A stretch of 28,288 bases of DNA from a virus: the IMG/VR virus record IMGVR_UViG_3300045051_000625, positions 1-28,288 of that record. The stretch is one strand, 5' to 3'. Positions 6,616 to 13,962 of this stretch are shown in pieces. A program made the position numbers and the translations under genes. Every line of letters starts with the position of its first letter. The first letter of the stretch is position 1. Under the pieces are notes generated by a model, which had not been told where the DNA came from, searched no databases, and worked only from the letters and a program-made list of their open reading frames with translations.

Positions 6616-8164
6616 TGACGATCCTTGCAAGCTTCCTGGCTATCTCCAGCTCGGCGGCGTACAGCGCATCGTAGCTCTTCACAACCGGCGCTTGACCAGG
6701 AATGTTGCCGCGCTCACTCACGGTCTGTCGCGCGGGAACGCTTGTCGGCTCGCCAGCGATCAGCGCCGTAGCAACCGGCCCGCCCGTTTGCGCTTCGGGT
6801 TTCTCATCATCGCTGATCTGACCGCCCGGCGTTACGTCATGCGCCAGCAGTTCTTGCGGCAAGTCGCCCTCGTCGGCCGCTAGTTGCCGTGCGATGGCCG
6901 GGCTGATCTCACCCGACTGAATGCGCGCCGCACGCTCCTGAGCCCGCGTCAGACGAGCTTGCGCAATCGCCTGCTTATCGCGCGTGTCATGCTCATTGTC
7001 AAATTCTAATTCGGTCGTGGCAGGGAAGATCCGGTCACTGAACGTCTGTTCCCACCACTTGAGGAACGCCGCGATCCCAATGCCTTGCGACTGCTCTTGC
7101 AGAATGATGCTCTGCGTGCCAGTGCCTAAGCCCTGCCCTGATAGCGGCTGTATATCCTGCACCGGAATGCCGATCGCATTCGCGTAGATCATATAGGAAT
7201 CGTCAATGACTTGTTTGGGATCGAAGCCCTGGGGAAGCGATTTGAGGATCACTTCAATCAGGCTGATCGGCGTGTCAGACGGAATGAAGCCCAAGATCGT
7301 GCCAAGATAGTACACGAAGCCCTTTGCTTGGGAGTCCATCTCGCCAGCTTTAATCACGTTCTTGCCGGTTTGGTCGCTAATGCCCTGCAAAAACGCAACC
7401 TTGTTCGCTCCCTTGCCGGCCACGAACTCGTGAAACATTTGGCGCAGCGCGGCCAGCGTGCTGATCGTGTGATAGGCGCGGGCAGCGGCGCACATGCCCA
7501 CGCCGAACAGTTCAGCGCGACTGGAGGGCATATCAGCGTACGTCAGCACTTGATCCCACCTGAGCAACTGCGGAGCGCCCATGACCGGCTGATAACGCAC
7601 CGGGTACGCCAGGTTGCCCGTTCGTGAGCAGCGCAAACTGTCGAGATGATAGAGACCCGTGATCTTCGCAGCCGGACTGCTGCTGGTCAGCACCGCCTCA
7701 TCAAACGTCTGTTCCTGGTAGGTGAACGCGCTCTTGAGCTTGACGCGCTCCGCATGATCGTCAGCGCGGCGAATGCGAATAAAGATGCCGTTGTCACAGA
7801 GCAGCAAATCCTGAACAACCTTCTCAGCGAACGTCACCCATCCCTGGCCGCCGTCTGCCTGTTTCATGAGCGCTTGCGCGTTCTTGACCCGCAGCTGACT
7901 GTCCTTACTGTCCCTGACTGTGAATGAATGCGCCGCAAACTTCGTGGCTGTGCGCGTTACAGCGCTGGCCCACATATCCTCTCTGTGAACCGTCGCACAG
8001 AGCGCCACATCTCTAATCCAGCTCCAGTAGAACGGCAGATCCGTGTAACTGGGGGCGCTCATCATGTAGGGAATAGCAATCTGGAGAGGCACGCCGCCAT
8101 ACGACGGGTAATTGATCGTATCACCCGTTATGGCGCTAGGGGGCGTTTGCGTGCCGTTTGTCAC
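6608..8164 (-). CDS. Portal protein, 518 aa
   Basis: Length and position between the large terminase and the minor head gene fit a portal, the dodecameric ring through which DNA enters the head. Supporting segments are the early IRDVALCATVHREDMWASAV helix, the LLLCDNGIFIRI strand, YHLDSLRCSRTGNLAYPVRY in the wing region, the DVLTYADMPS-like turn and the GIGIAAFLKWWEQTFSDRI helix. The C-terminal 100 residues are acidic and low in complexity. Start is GTG (8164) in a GTGA overlap with the upstream small membrane protein, with a GGGG stretch about nine bases upstream. Confidence 0.9.
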   Translation of the reverse strand: MTNGTQTPPSAITGDTINYPSYGGVPLQIAIPYMMSAPSYTDLPFYWSWIRDVALCATVHREDMWASAVTRTATKFAAHSFTVRDSKDSQLRVKNAQALMKQADGGQGWVTFAEKVVQDLLLCDNGIFIRIRRADDHAERVKLKSAFTYQEQTFDEAVLTSSSPAAKITGLYHLDSLRCSRTGNLAYPVRYQPVMGAPQLLRWDQVLTYADMPSSRAELFGVGMCAAARAYHTISTLAALRQMFHEFVAGKGANKVAFLQGISDQTGKNVIKAGEMDSQAKGFVYYLGTILGFIPSDTPISLIEVILKSLPQGFDPKQVIDDSYMIYANAIGIPVQDIQPLSGQGLGTGTQSIILQEQSQGIGIAAFLKWWEQTFSDRIFPATTELEFDNEHDTRDKQAIAQARLTRAQERAARIQSGEISPAIARQLAADEGDLPQELLAHDVTPGGQISDDEKPEAQTGGPVATALIAGEPTSVPARQTVSERGNIPGQAPVVKSYDALYAAELEIARKLARIVSE

Positions 8165-8373
8165 TGCTCAATACCCCGTGTTATCCGACCAAGAAAGTAT
8201 CCGCAGAGGATTGCGATGGTTATCGGCCATGAAACTGGATCGGTATGGAACACTGAATAAATAAAAGCTAAGATCAACACTGTTCCCACAACATAGACCG
8301 CAAAAGAAAGAGCAAGTCGCGCCTTCCGCTTGTTGTGTTCATCTTCTATCACTGATCTAACCTCTTCGTCCAT
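8161..8373 (-). CDS. Small two-helix membrane protein between terminase and portal, 70 aa
   Basis: A charged N-terminus (about residues 1-19) is followed by a hydrophobic helix (LALSFAVYVVGTVLILAFIY), a short loop and a second shorter hydrophobic segment (WPITIAILCGYFLGRI). The start overlaps the end of the large terminase gene by 25 bases and its stop overlaps the portal GTG, so it is locked into the packaging operon. I do not recognise a family. A membrane protein between terL and portal is unusual; holin-like or assembly roles are possible. Confidence 0.75.
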   Translation of the reverse strand: MDEEVRSVIEDEHNKRKARLALSFAVYVVGTVLILAFIYSVFHTDPVSWPITIAILCGYFLGRITRGIEQ

Positions 8374-9692
8374 GCAAAATAGCGCAGCGCATCAGGGCCA
8401 TGATTGAGCTTGTCAACCGGAACGCCCGTTGCCGGATTGTAGCGATACGAGGCCATCTCCATACGCAGGTGTTTGCAGCGTGGGTGAACGCGAATGCGCC
8501 GCACGCCGTTCACATCGGGCGCGAGCATTCGGCGCGTAGCCTTGATGCTCTCGTCAATGCTGGGCGGTTTCTTGCGCGTGTACAGATTGGCGGACTCCAG
8601 ATGACCCTTCAGCTCAGACGCGGCGCTGTCGTATGCCACATACTCAGGCTCATCATAGGGCAGTGACAACATATCCCGTATATGGTCGTTCGCGAAAACC
8701 CTTACGCGGTAATCCTCGTAGAAGACATTGAGGCTCCCATCAGGGCGCTCCTGAATGAGCAGGATCACACGCGGGGCGCTGTTCTCAGTGAAGTAGCCGC
8801 TTCGCTGATCGAACTCGCCGTTGTAGCCATCGTCAACCGCCCAGTACACCGGGCCGCCACCGTTGACGTACTCCGCTTTCTCTGTGACGTTGCCTGCTAC
8901 AATTCGATCAGGCCCAATCTCTAATCCCTCGTTGTCTAATTGCGGTACAAGGATTTCGTGTTCGCTCCAAACATCGTAGACCAGACCAGCAGCCTGTATC
9001 CACTTGCCGAGTACGAGGCGATCATAATCCACGCCGGTTAAGGTCGCAAGTCGGTCGCTATAGTCGCGCGGGTTGTGAAAGTTATCGACAAAACTGGAGT
9101 AATACACGCTGGCTTCGTTGCCATCGATCAGCCGGCGCTTAATCCAATGAAGCGGTGCGTCAGGGTTGCAGGTCAAGATGATCTGTCGCCATGGAGCCGC
9201 CTTGCCGCGCATACGAACGTCCATCGCATTCAGGTCTTCCTCGTCAAACTGAACGGCTTCTTCCATCCAGGCGATGTCAACCGCACCGTCTTGTCCGATG
9301 GACTTGAGGTTCTCGCGCGCTTCCTCGTCGAGGAGCCCGACGAACTGGAGGATTGATCCGTTGCGGTACTCGAAACGATACTTAGGTGAATCGATCCATC
9401 GGACAGCAGGATCGCCTCCCACAACCTTTCGCCGCAGGAAAAGGATAGTTCCGGCCGCCATGCTTGTCTTAACTTTACGAGCGATGAGTGCAGTGCTGCC
9501 AGGGAACTTGAGGCAGTAGGCATGGAGCTTCTCAGCTGCTAACCGGGACTTGCCGCCGCCCGCCGCGCCAGTCAGCAGCAAGATGGGGGATCTGTCGCGC
9601 CACGGCGCAATCTGCCAAGGCAGCGCGCTAAACGGCGCTATCAGGCGGATTGGACGCTTCGTTGTCGAAATCGTCGGGGCTGATTGATACAT
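8349..9692 (-). CDS. terL: Terminase large subunit, 447 aa
   Basis: The ATPase has Walker A GAAGGGKS (residues 42-49), an adenine-binding lead (LPWQIAPW), Walker B VDIAWMEE (about 138-145) and a coupling segment ILTCNPD. The C-terminal nuclease half has WAVDDGY, VAYDSAA and NHGPDALRY, whose aspartates fit the metal-binding residues of the RNase H-like fold. It cuts and pumps DNA into the prohead through the portal. The start ATG (9692) lies 65 bases inside the small-subunit gene with GAAGG just upstream. Size is normal. Confidence 0.95.
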   Translation of the reverse strand: MYQSAPTISTTKRPIRLIAPFSALPWQIAPWRDRSPILLLTGAAGGGKSRLAAEKLHAYCLKFPGSTALIARKVKTSMAAGTILFLRRKVVGGDPAVRWIDSPKYRFEYRNGSILQFVGLLDEEARENLKSIGQDGAVDIAWMEEAVQFDEEDLNAMDVRMRGKAAPWRQIILTCNPDAPLHWIKRRLIDGNEASVYYSSFVDNFHNPRDYSDRLATLTGVDYDRLVLGKWIQAAGLVYDVWSEHEILVPQLDNEGLEIGPDRIVAGNVTEKAEYVNGGGPVYWAVDDGYNGEFDQRSGYFTENSAPRVILLIQERPDGSLNVFYEDYRVRVFANDHIRDMLSLPYDEPEYVAYDSAASELKGHLESANLYTRKKPPSIDESIKATRRMLAPDVNGVRRIRVHPRCKHLRMEMASYRYNPATGVPVDKLNHGPDALRYFAWTKRLDQ

Positions 9693-10143
9693 AGCCCTTC
9701 ACAGTCAGATCGCCGCTGATTGCAATATTGTCAGTGAGCAAGCCATGATGTTTCGCCAGAAGTTCAAGCGCACTCTGAGCCGAGTACAGTTCTATGCGCT
9801 CACCTTCCTTTGTGACAGCTCGCGTCTTGACAAGATGGAGCTTTCCGCGCTCTCTGGCGCGATTAAGATCAATATCGCCAGCATCATTCAGGAAGTCTTC
9901 CATCGTGCTGCGAGCTTGATCGGCGATGCGCGCCAGCACTTCGTAGGACGGCATGGCGCGTTGTTCCATCGCCTGGCGTATGGCCGCTTTGATGCTAACT
10001 TGTGCTAACAGACGCGGCCCAATAACATTAGCCTTACCAGTGTACTTTGCACGCCGCGCCGCTTCACTGGAATTAAACCCGCAATCGAGATACGCCTCAA
10101 CAAACGCTTCCTGTTTGGCTGTCAATCCACCAGACACGACCAT
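9628..10143 (-). CDS. terS: Terminase small subunit, 171 aa
   Basis: The N-terminus has the helix-turn-helix pattern of Terminase_2-type small subunits: GLTAKQEAFVEAYLDCGFNS, SSEAARRAKY, then VIGPRLLAQVSIKAAIRQAM. A helical middle and a polar C-terminus follow. It recognises packaging sites and feeds the large subunit, whose gene it overlaps. The start is uncertain: ATG 10143 has AAGG too close, while GTG 10137 has AAGG at seven bases, so the true product may lack two residues. A strong promoter lies 155-185 bases upstream. Confidence 0.88.
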   Translation of the reverse strand: MVVSGGLTAKQEAFVEAYLDCGFNSSEAARRAKYTGKANVIGPRLLAQVSIKAAIRQAMEQRAMPSYEVLARIADQARSTMEDFLNDAGDIDLNRARERGKLHLVKTRAVTKEGERIELYSAQSALELLAKHHGLLTDNIAISGDLTVKGYVSISPDDFDNEASNPPDSAV

Positions 10144-10297
10144 ACCTTACTATATCCGTTATCGGGTTGTGAGCGCACGACAGATCGACCCGTACGATCT
10201 TGTACTTCTTCGTCCGTACCGGAACGCCGCCCGAAAGGAGGCGGGGTAATCGCGCGCTCACTCATGTCCGACCGAAACCAGTGTCCCCATCGCGCTC

Positions 10298-10327
10298 ATC
10301 ATATCATGATCGTGCGCGATCTGTCAA
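10298..10327 (-). promoter_or_regulatory. Strong sigma70-like promoter for terminase and head genes
   Basis: On the minus strand TTGACA (10327-10322), an 18-base spacer and TATGAT (10303-10298) precede the small terminase gene. The spacer contains ATCGCGCACGAT, an imperfect palindrome that could be an operator. The leader to the terminase start is about 150 bases and has short GC-rich stem possibilities but no recognised riboswitch. Confidence 0.68.
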
Positions 10328-10332
10328 GAGTT

Positions 10333-10503
10333 TTACGGGAGCTTGATCAATGGCCCGGCGAGCATAACCAGCACGAGAAAGAAGCCGAACAGAAACATGC
10401 CGAACGCCGGCCAGAATGTCGGTTTCCAGTTGCACAGCGCCCACGCCAGGGTCGCCAGCAGCGCGGCCACGATTGCGAGAATGCTTGCAGGCCCGATAGT
10501 CAT
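10333..10503 (-). CDS. Holin-like small membrane protein, 56 aa
   Basis: Two hydrophobic helices (about ASILAIVAALLATLAWAL and FGMFLFGFFLVLVMLAGPL) are separated by a short NWKPTFWP turn. A two-helix protein of this size in a lysis cassette fits a class II holin-like protein, but there is no family signature. The ATG at 10503 is chosen because AAAGGA lies eight bases upstream; the longer start at 10521 has no ribosome site and overlaps the preceding small gene. It is the last gene of the endolysin cluster. Confidence 0.62.
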   Translation of the reverse strand: MTIGPASILAIVAALLATLAWALCNWKPTFWPAFGMFLFGFFLVLVMLAGPLIKLP

Positions 10504-10505
10504 AA

Positions 10506-10595
10506 CTATTGTCCTTTCCATAGTCCGTATGCGAAGCCGGCCAGCGCCAGCAGCAGCACGATAACGATCAGGATTGTCACGAATGCGCCATTCAT
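10506..10595 (-). CDS. 29-aa single-helix membrane peptide
   Basis: A very short ORF starts in an ATGA overlap with the end of the coiled-coil/TM gene and stops two bases before the ATG of the 56-aa membrane protein. After MNGAF it is one hydrophobic helix (about VTILIVIVLLLALAGFAYGL) ending WKGQ. Tight packing on both sides and the clean helix support a real gene. A role in lysis is inferred from neighbours only. Confidence 0.6.
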   Translation of the reverse strand: MNGAFVTILIVIVLLLALAGFAYGLWKGQ

Positions 10596-10945
10596 CTAGA
10601 CAGCCTGCCTATGAGATAGATCAATACAAACAGATTTATCACGATCAATGCCACGATAGCGATCAGGATCGATAGACGAAAGACGTGAGCAATACCGCGC
10701 TCTTTGTCACGACTAACCGTATCAATCTCACGCTCTGACTTACGCTCAGCGATGAACTGATCGAAAATGTGCTGGAGGCGTATCAGTTCGCTGGAGAGCA
10801 GATTGATCGCGGCGTTGACCGTTGATCGATGGATCTGCCAGTTGCTCTCGATTTTCGCCTCATGATCGCGCGCCTGCTGCGAAATATCGGCCAGCGCTTC
10901 CAGCACGCCGGCGTACTGATCGTCGTCACTGTGCGGCGTCGGCAT
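10592..10945 (-). CDS. Coiled-coil protein with C-terminal membrane anchor, 117 aa
   Basis: About 85 residues of charged helix, probably coiled coil, precede a single C-terminal hydrophobic helix (VFRLSILIAIVALIVINLFV) and a short positive tail. The gene starts inside the end of the upstream coiled-coil gene (20-base overlap) and ends in an ATGA overlap. This tail-anchored layout in a lysis cassette could be a holin partner, antiholin or spanin-like protein; no family recognised. Confidence 0.7.
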   Translation of the reverse strand: MPTPHSDDDQYAGVLEALADISQQARDHEAKIESNWQIHRSTVNAAINLLSSELIRLQHIFDQFIAERKSEREIDTVSRDKERGIAHVFRLSILIAIVALIVINLFVLIYLIGRLSR

Positions 10946-11291
10946 CGTCGTTCATCTGTCGCTCTATTTCTTCAACGCGCACCGACAGATTGTAGAGGAC
11001 GCCGATCAGTCGGTCGCGTTCGTCGGGCGGCAGTTGATCCTGTGCGAACATCTCCAGCTCTTTGCGTACATCGTCGGCGCGCTGCTGCTCATAGCGATCA
11101 AGCCGCAAATTAAGATCGTTGATACGCGCCGCGTTACCGTCCGATCGCCGTTCGGCGCGCTGAATCTCGTCAAACGCCTTATTACGATCGCTATTAATGA
11201 CTGCTTGGACGCGAGCCATGAATTTTTGCGCAAGCGCCTTATGATCAGGCGGCAACGTGTCAAGATAGGTCAACCATGCTGCGTTGTTCAT
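10926..11291 (-). CDS. Hypothetical helical protein in the lysis cassette, 121 aa
   Basis: The start ATG (11291) forms an ATGA overlap with the amidase stop. The frame is open further upstream, but that extension is the shadow of the amidase gene. The protein is soluble and helical: a short N-terminal domain (AAWLTYLDTLPPDHKALAQK), then heptad-like charged helices (about 45-115) suggesting a coiled coil. No signal peptide or membrane helix. Function unknown; coupling to the amidase suggests a lysis or lysis-timing role. Confidence 0.7.
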   Translation of the reverse strand: MNNAAWLTYLDTLPPDHKALAQKFMARVQAVINSDRNKAFDEIQRAERRSDGNAARINDLNLRLDRYEQQRADDVRKELEMFAQDQLPPDERDRLIGVLYNLSVRVEEIERQMNDDADAAQ

Positions 11292-12007
11292 AGTTTCGTT
11301 AGCACCCCGATCGGCACGAAGCCCACGCCGTTCGTGAGATGCCCCCAGCCGTTCTTCACTTCGTCTATGTCCACCGTGCGCCCTTCCACGATTTGCGCCG
11401 TATCGCTGATCGCAATCTTCGCGTCGGGAGCGGGAGCCTCGAAGATTGCCTGTGTATGCCGGGCGATGTACTTGCCTGCCAGCGACAGCCGATCGGCGAG
11501 CCGCTGGCGCAAACTGGGCAGCAGCGCGTAGTAGGCGTCCCCAGGACACGTGCGCCCGGCCATGCAATCGCGATGGCCCACGATGTTCGGCCCGCAGCCG
11601 GCCCAGCGGTGCAAGGCGGTCAGCACGTCGATAACGAGCTGCTGTTGCACAAGCGACGGCGGTTTGGTCGCGAAGTCCCCTACCAGCTCAATTCCCCATC
11701 TCGTTGCATTGCACTGACCGGCGTGCGTGCCCCGATCCATGGGAGGCGTCATGACCCACACGCCGTCGTTCGCGGTGAACGGACTGCCCACGGCTAAGTA
11801 GCAGTGCGGGCCGCTTGTCCACCCTTTCGCCTCGTAGGTCGCTTGCATAGACTTCATTGAGGCGAGCCCGGCCCACTGCGATTCCGTCGGACGAAAGGTG
11901 TTATGCAACACGCTGCCGATCGGCCATTCGGGGCGCGGCTGCACGGCAAGCCAGGCCGCGAACTCAGCAGCCGACTTGAACTGGCGATTGATAGCATTGA
12001 ATGCCAT
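11288..12007 (-). CDS. Endolysin: N-acetylmuramoyl-L-alanine amidase, 239 aa
   Basis: An Amidase_2/PGRP-type catalytic domain (about residues 25-165) has candidate zinc ligands His35 (VLHNTF), His145 (VGHRDC) and Cys154 (RTCPG), the arrangement of T7 lysozyme-like amidases. It would cleave the bond between muramic acid and the stem peptide. The last 60 residues (AKIAISDTAQIVEGRTVDID...WGHLTNGVGFV) look like a bacterial SH3-like cell-wall-binding domain. No signal peptide, so release would need a holin. ATG 12007 has CCAGGAG a few bases upstream and is the first gene of the leftward block. Confidence 0.92.
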   Translation of the reverse strand: MAFNAINRQFKSAAEFAAWLAVQPRPEWPIGSVLHNTFRPTESQWAGLASMKSMQATYEAKGWTSGPHCYLAVGSPFTANDGVWVMTPPMDRGTHAGQCNATRWGIELVGDFATKPPSLVQQQLVIDVLTALHRWAGCGPNIVGHRDCMAGRTCPGDAYYALLPSLRQRLADRLSLAGKYIARHTQAIFEAPAPDAKIAISDTAQIVEGRTVDIDEVKNGWGHLTNGVGFVPIGVLTKL

Positions 12008-12039
12008 AGCCGCTCCTGGAGAGCATTTAGCGCACGTCT

Positions 12040-12069
12040 ATCATAGCACATCATGTATCATTGTGTCTA
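12040..12069 (-). promoter_or_regulatory. Leftward promoter for the endolysin and late block
   Basis: On the minus strand TAGACA (12069-12064), an 18-base spacer and TATGAT (12045-12040) stand about 33 bases before the amidase start. Both boxes match consensus at 5 of 6 positions. It diverges from the early promoter at 12114-12141. Confidence 0.58.
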
Positions 12070-12113
12070 GTTATGGTCAAGATGAGTATTCTGTCATATA
12101 GCGAAATTGCCTC

Positions 12114-12141
12114 TTGACAATCGATATAATGGTGATACAAT
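12114..12141 (+). promoter_or_regulatory. Rightward early promoter
   Basis: TTGACA (12114-12119, perfect), a 16-base spacer and TACAAT (12136-12141) precede the first plus-strand gene, an RHH regulator at 12179. A 22-bp tandem repeat (12122-12165) overlaps the -10 box, which suggests repression by the RHH product. Confidence 0.75.
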
Positions 12142-12165
12142 AGCGATATAAGAACAATACAATGA
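12122..12165 (+). repeat. 22-bp tandem direct repeat over the early promoter -10 box
   Basis: Two adjacent 22-bp units (12122-12143 and 12144-12165) share CGATATAA at their start and ATACAAT seven bases before or within their end, 15 of 22 positions in all. The spacing equals two helical turns. A degenerate third unit (CGAAAT...ACAAT, 12102-12121) may precede them. Likely an operator for the RHH protein encoded next. Confidence 0.55.
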
Positions 12166-12178
12166 GAGGGGGTGAGAG

Positions 12179-12367
12179 ATGCCGGTTATTACCGTCGTGC
12201 TAGACCAAGAGCAAGTAGATCGTGCAGAAGAACTAGCCGCCGCCTTGTCGAAAGTGTATGGCGTCAGAGTAAGTCGCGCCTCTATTATCCGCCGCGCTAT
12301 CATGTCCTACCAGCCGCAAGACCTAAAAGACCACGAACAGGAGACGACCGACCATGACACAGAATGA
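12179..12367 (+). CDS. Ribbon-helix-helix transcriptional regulator, 62 aa
   Basis: The N-terminus matches an RHH (CopG/Arc-type) fold: a beta strand VITVVLDQEQ, a first helix VDRAEELAAALSKVYG, and a second helix after VSRASIIRRAIMSY. The strand would insert into the major groove as a dimer. It is the first early gene, directly downstream of tandem 22-bp repeats over the promoter, so autoregulation and control of the divergent late promoter are plausible. Start ATG 12179 follows GAGGGGGTGAG. Confidence 0.78.
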   Translation: MPVITVVLDQEQVDRAEELAAALSKVYGVRVSRASIIRRAIMSYQPQDLKDHEQETTDHDTE

Positions 12368-12542
12368 CCAGCCGACCTATCGTAAGGAAATAGTTTACGA
12401 TAGAACTACGAAGGATTTTGCCGCCTATCTCGACAGTGAGCTTGTCGGCTTCTACCGCACGTATCACGATGCGGAGATTGCGCTTGACGCACTAGTAGTG
12501 GAACTGATCGGCCTGAACCGACCAGTGAAAGAGGCCGAGTAG
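12354..12542 (+). CDS. Hypothetical early protein, 62 aa
   Basis: A small acidic protein with the segment YRKEIVYDRTTKDFAAYLDS and VGFYRTYHDAEIALDALVVE, a strand-turn-strand then helix layout. It overlaps the RHH gene by 14 bases and has AGGAG ten bases before its ATG. I do not recognise a named family. Position suggests early expression. Confidence 0.72.
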   Translation: MTQNDQPTYRKEIVYDRTTKDFAAYLDSELVGFYRTYHDAEIALDALVVELIGLNRPVKEAE

Positions 12543-12757
12543 TGGCTAGTCTCTACTCGTGGAAACTCCCGCCGGCTCCCGCGCCAGCGGCGATTGCGCC
12601 GCTGCTCACTGAGCAGTACGGCATTAGCGCTGGTCTGGCGATCAGGGTCGCATCGGGAGCGCTCAATCACAAGACGGACGCGCTGGCGCTGGCGCGACAA
12701 TACCGACTTATTACAATCGACACGAACGATGCAAGAAAGGCCGGACTGCTCCAATGA
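12542..12757 (+). CDS. Hypothetical early protein, 71 aa
   Basis: Starts at GTG 12542 overlapping the preceding stop by one base, with AGAGG about nine bases upstream. The N-terminus is Pro/Ala-rich (LPPAPAPAAIAPLL), followed by a mixed helical part. No recognisable motif. Confidence 0.62.
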   Translation: MASLYSWKLPPAPAPAAIAPLLTEQYGISAGLAIRVASGALNHKTDALALARQYRLITIDTNDARKAGLLQ

Positions 12758-12816
12758 TGACAGAACCAGGGGGGATTGATTCAGAACCTATTGACCCGCC
12801 GAACCTTATCTACTAG
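12757..12816 (+). CDS. Possible 19-aa micro-ORF
   Basis: ATG 12757 (or 12754) overlaps the stop of the preceding gene and reads MTEPGGIDSEPIDPPNLIY to a TAG ten bases before the next start. It fills the only gap between neighbours, but there is no ribosome site at a good distance and it may be spacer. Confidence 0.2.
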   Translation: MTEPGGIDSEPIDPPNLIY

Positions 12817-12826
12817 GAGAATGACA

Positions 12827-13021
12827 ATGCACCAGAACATCGTAACACCGGAAGAAGACGAAGAGGACGACGGGCCGTGGGACTGGGCGCGCACAAGCGA
12901 ACGCTATGTGGCGCTATCGAGGAAGCCCGGCTATCTGCGCCCGGTTGAGGCGCGTGAGATGGTCGCGATCGAACGGCGCATGGGAGCGCTGATTGCGCAT
13001 TATGCAAGAGGGGGCATATGA
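12827..13021 (+). CDS. Hypothetical acidic early protein, 64 aa
   Basis: The ATG at 12827 is preferred because AGGAG lies seven bases upstream; the ATG at 12821 is too close. The N-terminus is very acidic (TPEEDEEDDGPWDW), followed by a helix ending in ALIAHYARGG. It ends in an ATGA overlap with the next gene. Unknown role. Confidence 0.68.
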   Translation: MHQNIVTPEEDEEDDGPWDWARTSERYVALSRKPGYLRPVEAREMVAIERRMGALIAHYARGGI

Positions 13022-13236
13022 CCGAACTCGACACATCGGCAATTATACGCGCACACGTTGCGATTGTCATCGCCGAATTGACCGAAGAGGAACGGATCGG
13101 CCTGCGGCTGTCACTGGCGCTTGGGTCTGATCTGTACAATCGATCATGGTCATACAAGCTCGCACCGCTCTTTACCCAGGACGGCGGCACGAAGATGCAC
13201 GAGGAAACGATCGCAGCGCTGCGGAGGGTAGCATGA
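13018..13236 (+). CDS. Hypothetical early protein with MTELDT N-terminus, 72 aa
   Basis: Starts in an ATGA overlap and ends in an ATGA overlap with the next gene. Its first eleven residues, MTELDTSAIIR, closely match those of the next gene, suggesting a duplicated or recombined 5' end. The rest is helical with no known motif. Confidence 0.7.
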   Translation: MTELDTSAIIRAHVAIVIAELTEEERIGLRLSLALGSDLYNRSWSYKLAPLFTQDGGTKMHEETIAALRRVA

Positions 13237-13463
13237 CCGAACTTGACACGCCGGCGATCGGGCGCAAGATCGCCTATCTCCACCATCACGATCGACCGGC
13301 GCTGATCAAGCTCTTATCCGCCGCGCCGCGTCATGTGTGGCAACCGCTGGCGCTGGCGTACGTCACGCACATTGGGCAAACGTGCGATGCAGTTGACCGC
13401 GATCTGGCAGTGCCAGGCGTACTCTACATTTGGGAACAACTGGTTAAGGAGGCAAACACGTGA
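13233..13463 (+). CDS. Hypothetical early protein with MTELDT N-terminus, 76 aa
   Basis: Begins MTELDTPAIGR, sharing MTELDTxAIxR with the gene before it, then diverges (HHHDRPALIKLLSAAPRHVW). ATG 13233 overlaps the preceding stop by four bases with GGAGGG upstream; the longer open frame is antisense-free but overlaps the upstream gene and is not used. Ends in a GTGA overlap. Unknown role. Confidence 0.7.
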   Translation: MTELDTPAIGRKIAYLHHHDRPALIKLLSAAPRHVWQPLALAYVTHIGQTCDAVDRDLAVPGVLYIWEQLVKEANT

Positions 13464-13756
13464 AACAAGGCGACGAGGCGATCTACTCCATCATCGTGCC
13501 GGGACTGACGAACGCAGTTGAGATTGAGGCCGCCCGGCGCGCACTCGTAATGAACGGCTGTTCAATCAGCCTTGTCCACATCGGCGCTGATAGCGTGTCT
13601 GTGCCGAGGCTGTACACGCGCTGGCGTGGAGATAGCAGCGAGCAGACATGGCAGGCGCAGGTCAAGGCGATGTTGCCTGGTGCGCTGATCGACGTGCGAC
13701 CATGGAGCTATGCGCCGGGCTATCCGCAGGGAGAGGTAGGGGAGGCGACACTATGA
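13460..13756 (+). CDS. Hypothetical early protein, 98 aa
   Basis: GTG start (13460) with AGGAGG eight bases upstream, in a GTGA overlap with the preceding stop. The first part reads as alternating strands and helices (AIYSIIVPGLTNAVEIEAAR, CSISLVHIGADSVSV), the end is Pro/Tyr-rich. No family recognised. Confidence 0.7.
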   Translation: MKQGDEAIYSIIVPGLTNAVEIEAARRALVMNGCSISLVHIGADSVSVPRLYTRWRGDSSEQTWQAQVKAMLPGALIDVRPWSYAPGYPQGEVGEATL

Positions 13757-13962
13757 CATTCGTATGTTTCGGCAATCGGATTATCAATGTTGATCTGATT
13801 ACGAATATCGTGATATGGTCGGACTGCATAGATGTTTTCGTGGCAGCCAATGGATCAGAGGGTCAGTCGTTTGTGCGGCTGCGCGGCTCGGAGAGCGATA
13901 TGTTTGTCCAGTGGATAGACGGTTTCGTCAGTAATTCTCAGGAGGCAAACGATGCAGAGTAA
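13753..13962 (+). CDS. Hypothetical beta-rich early protein, 69 aa
   Basis: ATG 13753 makes an ATGA overlap with the previous gene. The sequence is beta-strand rich (FVCFGNRIINVDLITNIVIW, DVFVAANGS, QSFVRLRG) and ends acidic. The open frame upstream of 13753 is the shadow of the previous gene. Unknown role. Confidence 0.68.
   Translation: MTFVCFGNRIINVDLITNIVIWSDCIDVFVAANGSEGQSFVRLRGSESDMFVQWIDGFVSNSQEANDAE

Noticed and set aside
10144-10332. cos or pac packaging site upstream of the small terminase gene
   Set aside because: The position is typical, but I see no repeat set or overhang signal that would support a site; only a promoter and short stems.
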